From contig OY743190.1 of NCBI GenBank assembly GCA_963555705.1, positions 23,195,491-23,259,490 on the forward strand: a DNA stretch of 64,000 bases, read 5' to 3'. Every line of letters starts with the position of its first letter. The first letter of the stretch is position 1. Position numbers and translations under genes: made by a program. Of the stretch, positions 57,186-64,000 are shown one piece after another. The notes under the pieces are model-generated. The model ran no database searches and was not told the DNA's origin. It saw only the letters and a list, made by a program, of their open reading frames with translations. Source of the stretch: Ligustrum vulgare (Eukaryota > Streptophyta > Magnoliopsida > Lamiales > Oleaceae).

Positions 57186-58232
57186 TTAGCACAAATCCGT
57201 GCAACGCACGGGCGAATCAGATTTAAATGAACGCACCTCTCTGTCGTGGCATACAATCTCCATACTGAAGGAAGCCTCCTTTTTCTGGAAGGCCGGAACC
57301 TCATACAGACGCACGATCCGCACTTTTAGTGCCCAATTTGTCTTGGTTGGGTTGATTTCACTGATGACGTTGAACAGAGGTGCCATGCTGATGATCTGTG
57401 AAAAGTTTACAACAGGTACGCAGAAATGTATTAGTTTTCACAGGAAAAAAAATGTTGCAGTCATTTTCGTTTTTTATGTGTATTTTTTGTTCAAAAAAAA
57501 AAAAAAGCGTAAGTAATTAGGTTGTTCTTTATGACAGGTATTCATAGCAGGGACAATCTGAAATGGAGGAAACCCAACTTACATGCGGACGCAATATGGA
57601 TGCCTTCAACGTATATGCAAGATTGGATCGTATCAAAATCAAATTAGATGAATTGTGGGTGTTATATATAGACATGGAAGTTGAATGGACACAGTTGATA
57701 CTTGTTATTCATTCAAACCGTCAGCAGATTTTGTATCTTTATTAATTCACGTTTTTTTGTGTAGACACCATATTTATCTGTATTTTTGCAGGCACAATAC
57801 ACGTTCCGAACCAGATTTTGCTTAATAGATGGTTGCTCTATCTATTAATGTTTGGAACTCAAAAAAGTACAGCTCAGATAACAAATTCTGACACAAAGAA
57901 CTATGTAGGCATGAATGGTGTAGGCACTCGTTTGGTCGTTCCCAATAAGATAAATATTTATATATATTTATACTGTTTATATATGTATATATTACAATTA
58001 ATTAATGTCTGGAACTCAAAAAAGTACAGCTCAGGTAACCAATATTGACACAGAACTATGCAGGCATGAATTATCAAGGCACTCGTTCCCAAAACGATAA
58101 ATTTTTATATATATTGATACTGTTTCTGCATAAATTATAAGTGAATACTTACTATATGTGGAATAGTGATTTTTGGCAGGAATGTGTGTGCGGAAAAGTG
58201 TGACGGTTATCTCATTATAATATATATATAGA
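57186..58232 (-). mobile_element. Probable small Helitron with an RPA-like fragment
   Basis: On the minus strand the 3' end has the 15-base hairpin CCGTGC-GTT-GCACGG followed ten bases later by CTAA (57186-57189). The 5' end may be A|TCTATATATATATTATAATGAG starting at 58232. An internal duplication of about 150 bp (57846-58000 and 58003-58128, sharing TGGAACTCAAAAAAGTACAGCTCAG) is present. Confidence 0.5.
57237..57390 (-). pseudogene. RPA70-like N-terminal (DUF223) fragment
   Basis: The minus strand reads FNVISEINPTKTNWALKVRI-RLYEVPAF, the start of the DUF223/OB-fold region of RPA1-like proteins, equivalent to the first exon of the broken RPA gene at 43.2 kb. Only this exon is recognisable. 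Confidence 0.65.
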
Positions 58233-58348
58233 TAATATAATATAATATTTATTTATTATTATTAACACACATCTGGTTAGAAAAATTTCTTAAATTTGTT
58301 AGTTTTAAAAAGTTAACCTTATATCTAGGGATTTGGTCATTTTCCCAA

Positions 58349-59794
58349 GGGTAAACAGTACAAATGGTCCCAAATCTTTAGATTTTTTGCGAAAATGATC
58401 CCCAACGTTTAAATTTTGGCATTTATACCTTCAGAATCATCAAACGTTGTGAAAATGGTCCCTACCGTTAGATTTCGTTAGTTTCAACTATTAAAAACTT
58501 GTAAATAGTACAAATGATCCCTAACCTTGGAGTTTCTTGCGATAATAGTCCCTAACATATTAAGGTCATGTTTGACATATTTAGTTTGTAACCTCCAAAC
58601 GTTTGGCGTATTTAGTTCGTAACATATTAAGCCTCTATACATTTAACGGATTTAGTTCCCAACATATTAAATCCCTATTTGAGACCAATTATTTCAAATA
58701 ATGTGGTTTGTAATTGTAATTTTTTCAAGAATTTGTGGTTAAAAAGTAAAAGAAAAAAATTGAATTTATTTGTAGATTATTTTATTGATAAAATGTATGG
58801 TTGAAAACGAATTTTTAAAAATAAAGTCTATTCTAGATTTTTAAAGTGCACAGTAAAATATTTAACAAAAATTCACCGCATTAACATTTCAGCCTATTGA
58901 TAAAAAAAAATTATGGAATATAAACAAACAAATACATTGGACATCATTTTAGGAATTGAATAACAAATATGCTTTTATCAGTTCTACTTTCTATTTCGAT
59001 TTTGAGAACAGATTGATTTGAAAAGTAAGTTTGGAGAATTTTGGTTAAAATGTAAGATTTTTTTTTTTTTTAATTTATGCATAAATTTAAAAATATATAT
59101 ATTAATAGAACGTGCGGAAGAAAACGAGTTTTGAAAAAAATGAAATTTTGAAAATCGATATTGATCAGTTCTTAAAATCGAAAATAGAATTGATAAAAAC
59201 ATATTTTTTATTCAATTCCTAAAATAATGTTCAAAGTATTTGTTTGTTTATATTCCATGGATTCATTATTTTTTTTACTAATAGGTTGAAGTGGTGAATT
59301 TTTTTAAATATTTTATTGTGCATTTTAGAAATTCAAAATAAATTTTATTTTTTAAAACTCATTTTTAATCACACATTCTATCAATAAAATAATATACAAA
59401 TAAATTTAATTTTTTTTAACAACAAATTCTTCAAAAAATTACAATTACAAATCATATTATTTGAAATAATTGATCTCAAATAGAGACTAAATATATCAAA
59501 CGTATTGAGGCTTAATATGTTATGAACCAAATACGTCAAACGTTTGGAGGTTACAAACTCAAAATGCCAAACGTGACCTTAATATGTTAGGGACTATCAT
59601 ATTAAAAAAACTCAAAGGTTAGGGACCGTTTGTGCTATTTACAAGTTTTTAACGGTAAAAATTAACGGAATCTAACGGTAGGGACCATTTTCGCAACATT
59701 TGTTGATTCTGAGGGTATAAATGCAAAAATCTAGAAGAGGGGGACCATTTTCGCTAGAAACCTAAAAGTTGGGAACTATTTGTGCTGTTTACCC
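58349..59794. mobile_element. Foldback (long inverted repeat) transposon, 1,446 bp
   Basis: Ends GGGTAAACAGTACAAATGGTCCC and its imperfect complement, inside an 8-bp target duplication TTTCCCAA (58341-58348 and 59795-59802). The two arms, about 650-700 bp each, are inverted copies nearly to the centre near 59,050-59,100; for example ATTATTTCAAATAATGTGG at 58688 pairs with 59450, and AACGTTTGG words pair across it. No ORF. The 8-bp duplication fits hAT or Mutator-like mobilisation. Confidence 0.88.
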
Positions 59795-59802
59795 TTTCCC
59801 AA

Positions 59803-60200
59803 GTAAAAACCACCATTTTTTATGGAATTGATTAAAAATGTACTTTGATTATATCGTGACAATTGAATTTCATTTCCATCTTCCCATTAAATGTTAAAGT
59901 AGGAAAATTTGAATGAAAAATGTTTTTAATTCCACCTAAGTTTAACCCATCACCTAAATTTCCGTCCCTGTAATATTTTCCGAGTCTTCCTTTTTTATTT
60001 TATTTCCCAAATTGTTACTGTTTATTTCTTCATGATTCCAATTGTACAACCGCGCTATGCACCATAATAGAGTCCATTTTGTTAGTCCACCGTTGCCAAA
60101 GCCAAAACAAAGTGCTCATTCTCTTCACTCACATAATCCAAGGCCGCAGTTGCCGAAGTCTTGTAGGGGCAGAGTATCAGTGAATAACCCGAACCACGAA
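59803..60200. other. Presumed promoter and leader of the methyltransferase gene
   Basis: AT-rich, then more balanced from about 60040. An upstream in-frame ATG at 60042 would add 53 residues rich in Pro, His and Ser. I treat this as leader or optional N-terminal extension. Confidence 0.4.
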
Positions 60201-63042
60201 ATGAACGCCAGTGGCACAGACTCCGACGGCCGTGAATTCAAGAACGCGGAGGAGATGTGGAGAGAAGAAGTGGGAGTAGCTGACCCTAGCAAGAAGTCGA
60301 ATTGGTACACCGAAGGCGTCGGCTATTGGCAAGTATGAATCTTTTTTCACTCCCAAACACGTATACATCTATGTATAAGAATTTTTTCTCAGTTCTGTTT
60401 TCTGCCTTTTTGTTTATTGTGTATATTTGTGCATACGGTTGCGAGAAGGGTGTGGAGGCAACGGTGGATGGAGTGCTGGGAGGGTATGGGCATGTGAACG
60501 AGCCTGATATAAAGGGCAGTGAGGAATTCTTGAATTCCCTTTTTGCTGAAAGATTTCTTGATGCTGGTAGAGGTGGCAATCTTGTTGTTCTTGGTACTCT
60601 TTGCCGGCTCTCTGTTTCTATTTCTTTTTTGTAACACACACACACACACAAGGACATAGATATTATCCATTCACAGTGTTGACACGTTTGTGTGTTTAAT
60701 TACTACTTTATCAAGTTGAATATAGAGAATGTATTATGGTTGGAGCTCCGTTTCAACTATAACCCACTTTAACAGCAAAATCAAATGAAAAATTCAATTA
60801 ACAACACGAGATCAAACCGCATTTTTGGAACATTTTCTCATTAATTGATACTGAAAAAGTACAAGATGAATGTGTAAAACCGAAAAATGAAGAAAGTCGA
60901 TAAGATCAGAGGAGTTGGCGTGAGGATTCAACTGCAAAACTGAGAAATCTAACCACCAAAATCACGTCTCTCACCCATGTGTACAGCTATATGATGACCA
61001 GCAAGAAGCGTCTCAGCAATTCATTAAATCAAACGGTGTCATATGACCTCAATTCCTTTTCCCTTCATATGGCGTCACTTTTCTTCAAAAGCAATTTCAA
61101 TTTTGTGTCAAGCTTCTCTTGACAACCTCTGCTTAGATGAACCTTGTCCTCAAGGTTCGATTTAAGGAAAAGCTGTGTGTAATGTATCTATCCGCTACTG
61201 CCAGTATCACATATTTCCTCTTAGATTTGAGTAAGCCTTCAATGAAATCCATGGAGAAATGACTCCATGAGCGTACTGGTTCAAGTAACAATGGGATGTA
61301 TTCTCCTTTACACCTCTAACATGCTTCACACTATAATACCCTTTTCTTGATACTCTAAGTCATTCGTGGTCTAGTTAAGTGTTGTTTTTCTTTGCTTTGT
61401 AAATACTTGCTTGAATACCAGAATGCCCCCTTTCTTGAGGAGCATTAATTTTTTCAATAATCTTTGCCTAGTGTCATTCCCACTTCCAAATTATAAATTA
61501 CCCCTATTCAAATACTGGTATTCTGGTTCTGAATTAGGCTTGATCAATAATGCTTGAATCAACCTCCAACATTATCTGCTTCATACACATCACCTCAGTG
61601 ATCCATGCTGGAGTAATTGTAGAAATAGCTACACTATTTTCTTCTAGATAGGGCATCAACAATCACATTTTCTATACCTTTTCTGTACTGAATTTCATTG
61701 TCCAACCCTGGTAATTTCGTGAGCCATTTTTGTTGTAAAGGGGTGGTAATTCTCTGTTCCAACAAAATTTTTAAAGAATGGTGATCAATCTTGATGATGA
61801 AATGATGTCCCTCCATTTGACAACTGCTATATACTCAAAGGAAGTTTTTTTTTTTTTTTGGGTGAATTAACAGTGTATCCATTTTTCATGATATTATGCA
61901 CCTAATCAAATTGATCAGGTCATGTAGGAACAAGGTTCAAGGTGAAACCCATCGGGGAGCCGGGACATTGAGGAAAATCCATTTTAGGTAGCTTGGTATA
62001 GGATTTCCCATCACCACTCCCTCTGGAATTAGTATTATATCTAGATCTCATCTCACCACTGCTCAACTCAGAAATACTGCTGTTGCTCTCTATTTGCTTG
62101 CTCCTATTACCACTTTGAGTTATACTGACTTAAGAGCCATCATTGCCACCAAGGACTCATATTTGGAGCCCATATTGTGTAGTTATTCTTCCATCCTATC
62201 TTGTTTACCACACATCGATTGAAGTACCTTATCAGAGGAGTCCATCTTACCAGATAGTGTTGAATAAACCAGGCCCAAATCAGCCATGTCTTTACCCATC
62301 TTGAAGTTCTCTTTAGTGGCTTTCTGATGAGTTTCCATTGTTTAGGCCCCAATTCTTTAATGCTCTCATATCACTTGTTATGGTTGGAGTCCAGCTTCAA
62401 CTATAACCCACTTTAACATCAAAATCAAATGAAAATTTCAATTAACATGACAAGATCAAATACCAAAAGAAGCGTAAGGAAAGACTTCAATTTAACCAAC
62501 TAAAGACATAAAATTGGAATGTAAAAAACGTAAAATGAATTCCCAGTAATTCATTAAATCCAACGGTGCCATTTGACTTCAATTTCATTTTCCCTTCATA
62601 CGGAGACGCTTTCCTTCAACACTAATTTCAATTTTCTGTTATATCTACTATTTCTCTTCTTCCTCCTTTGCTACTGTAATTCATCTTCCTCGAGCTTCTC
62701 ATGACAAACTCAGGGATGTAGGCTATTGTGCAGTCTGTAGTATTTTTTTTTACTCTTCGGGCATCATCCTATATATGAGAAGCATAAGTAAGATAAAAAA
62801 AATGTTTTAAGAAAACTACAAAAATGGCTTGCGCAATAAATTAATAATCATGTCAGATGCCCGTTCATGTTCTCTCGTACTTTTTCTTTTGTTCCCTTTT
62901 GGGTTCTGTGATGATTCATGAACTCATTAAATTTCCACTGAACCATTTCCCAGAGAGTTAACTCTTTGTTATTATCTCTGCAGATTGTGGCTCAGGCATA
63001 GGAAGGGTCACCAAAAATCTTCTTATAAGATATTTCAATGAG
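60201..63042 (+). CDS. NTMT1: Alpha-N-terminal protein methyltransferase 1 (partial, first 3 exons)
   Basis: Exons 60201-60332, 60449-60593 and 62984-63042 have GT...AG borders and keep frame across the joins (112 codons so far). The protein starts with DSDGREFKNAEEMWREE, continues GVEATVDGVLGGYGHVNEPDIKGSEEFL, and in exon 3 reaches the S-adenosylmethionine motif I, DCGSGIGRVTKNLL. The family methylates the alpha-amino group of proteins after Met removal, on X-Pro-Lys/Arg starts. The catalytic and substrate-binding rest lies beyond the window. Exon 1 ATG 60201 was chosen because family members begin close to DSDGR. Intron 2 (60594-62983) is long because a gypsy element sits in it in antisense orientation. 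Confidence 0.88.
60636..60651. repeat. (AC)n microsatellite
   Basis: Seven to eight AC units just inside intron 2 of the methyltransferase gene. Confidence 0.85.
60732..62706 (-). mobile_element. Decayed gypsy retrotransposon in intron 2
   Basis: Two direct repeats act as LTRs: 60732-61124 and 62376-62706, each starting T(G/A)TTATGGTTGGAG and ending GACA. A degenerate iMet primer site (minus strand AGTGATATGAGAGC) lies at 62363-62375 beside the right LTR. Between them, minus-strand gypsy RT/RNase H (61634-61816: IKIDHHSLK, QQKWL-KL, DALSR words) and a possible gag start (62140-62352) survive. Most of pol is deleted. No clear target duplication remains. Confidence 0.8.
61634..61816 (-). pseudogene. 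gypsy RNase H fragment
   Basis: 60-residue open piece with the conserved RNase H end region (DHHSLK, then a Q-KWL-KLPG-D-EIQYRKG-EN motif, then DALSRRK). It is truncated on both sides. Confidence 0.85.
62707..62983. other. Remainder of intron 2, no feature
   Basis: Ordinary intron sequence ending in the pyrimidine-rich TTATCTCTGCAG acceptor at 62983. Confidence 0.6.
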
Positions 63043-63312
63043 GTAGTACTTATTTTGCACAAATATTTACGTATTCTCATTTATTGTCTTAGAAGTGCCA
63101 ATATAATGTTGTCAACCAGAAGAATGCTGCTGGTTTCACGCGCTATAAAAGAATCGTTCACAATTCTGATGATATTTTCCCAATTGCATGCAATTTATTT
63201 CCAAATTCTATTGATTTAGATGTAAGGCATTTTCATTACCCATTTTTTTATCTTTTCTAACTTTTACATCTCTTGTTGAAATTTTTTTATAGTATTCTAT
63301 GCGACTATATTA

Positions 63313-63649
63313 GAGCATCCACAATGGATGTGCTAACTTTTATTAGTTAAACATTGTCATATAGTAGATATTAAGTGCCATATCTACATGTTAACTTTAA
63401 CTATTATTTGAGTGTCACATTGTATATGTTAAATTTACCTGTAAGTAACCATTTAATGTTTCTTTGCCCTGTTTTCAACACAAATTGCCATGTCAGCTGT
63501 TAAAATGTTTGTTAACTTTAGCAAAGAAGTTAACAATATACTTAAAATGATTCATTTAGAAAACAAGTTAACATATCCAAGACATAAAATTGACTATTAA
63601 TTTACATATGACACTAACAAACACTTTAACACATCCATTGTGGATGCTC
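63313..63649. mobile_element. Tourist-like MITE (PIF/Harbinger), 337 bp
   Basis: Perfect 20-bp terminal inverted repeats beginning GAGCATCCACAATGG and ending CCATTGTGGATGCTC, with TTA target duplications on both sides (63310-63312 and 63650-63652). Both features are diagnostic of PIF/Harbinger MITEs. It lies in intron 3 of the methyltransferase gene. Confidence 0.93.
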
Positions 63650-63652
63650 TTA

Positions 63653-64000
63653 TCATTTTTGGACTTGCTTTATGAAGGCCACCAATTTTTTATAATCATG
63701 TCCTTTCTTTATCTGTCTCTTTTTATGACTTTCTCCTTTTTATTGCATACTAAATCTATAATTTGCTAAATTATACCCATAGTTTTAAAAGGTGTACCTG
63801 GGTGCTGAGGTTTTTTATCTCATTGAAGTGATGCCTAAAGAGAAACCAGTAAAACACTCAAAATAATATGAAAAAATGTTCATAATAAAGCATCTTAAAT
63901 AAATTACAATCAAACCAATTAACAAAATTAAAAGTCCAACTTGCAAATAAACATAACAAAAATTAATAAAGTAACTAATAGTAAGTTTTTTAATTTGTAA
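63653..64000. other. Intron 3 continuation, no exon seen
   Basis: AT-rich. TAGTTTTAAAAGGTGTACC at 63781 resembles the start of a common dispersed plant repeat. The next methyltransferase exon (VDLLEP-type) is not reached. Confidence 0.4.

Noticed and set aside
57563..58048. Two plus-strand frames of 60 and 76 codons
   Set aside because: They span an internal duplication in AT-rich DNA and show no domain.

Overview
This is an AT-rich plant nuclear window, almost certainly from a eudicot. The evidence is intron-containing genes of plant-only families (a type 1 lipid transfer protein and an E-class PPR protein), a tRNA-derived SINE, and a dense layer of plant transposons: copia, gypsy, CACTA, hAT, Tourist-like MITEs and Helitron-like termini. 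Nothing in it is bacterial, viral-genomic or organellar. The species cannot be read from the sequence.

Only three ordinary host genes are well supported. They are a lipid transfer protein gene (about 23.3-23.7 kb, minus), a 779-residue PPR gene (25.8-28.2 kb, minus), and the first three coding exons of an alpha-N-terminal protein methyltransferase gene (60.2-63.0 kb, plus), which continues past the right edge. Its second intron has been enlarged by a decayed gypsy element. The rest is transposon sequence or gene debris carried in it.

Region 1-19 kb is a nest. An old, broken copia element (integrase at 0.1-0.5 kb, start of reverse transcriptase at 5.8-6.8 kb, reverse transcriptase/RNase H at 18-19 kb) was hit by a hAT-type element at its left, by a 5.3-kb CACTA element (486-5761), and by a young non-autonomous copia-type element. 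The CACTA element carries an 11-exon Ptta/En/Spm-plus-Ulp1-protease gene but no transposase. The young element now forms a ladder of seven 575-bp LTRs and six 1,188-bp internal segments at an exact 1,763-bp period. The whole ladder is bracketed by one 5-bp target duplication (TGTGC). Every internal segment keeps an intact 259-residue GAG-only ORF, a methionine-tRNA primer site and a polypurine tract.

Region 19-36 kb holds the lipid transfer and PPR genes among MITEs, two hAT-type elements with 8-bp target duplications (21,939-22,642 and 28,377-29,834; the second carries a piece of a U-box E3 ligase gene), a SINE nested in a MITE, a decayed fragment resembling a CYP707A abscisic-acid hydroxylase, and a gypsy gag remnant.

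Region 36-47 kb holds a decayed RPA70-like gene in a probable Helitron and a hAT element nested in an inverted-repeat element. Region 47-58 kb looks like one or more decayed copia-type elements with long non-coding 3' regions. It is rich in short hairpins whose stems differ but whose loops share the core CCAGAAG. Also in this region are an intronless, stop-containing LONELY GUY (cytokinin-activating enzyme) copy and an unrecognised Cys-rich ORF. Region 58.3-59.8 kb is a 1.45-kb foldback element with an 8-bp target duplication. The last kilobase holds a perfect-TIR Tourist-like MITE.
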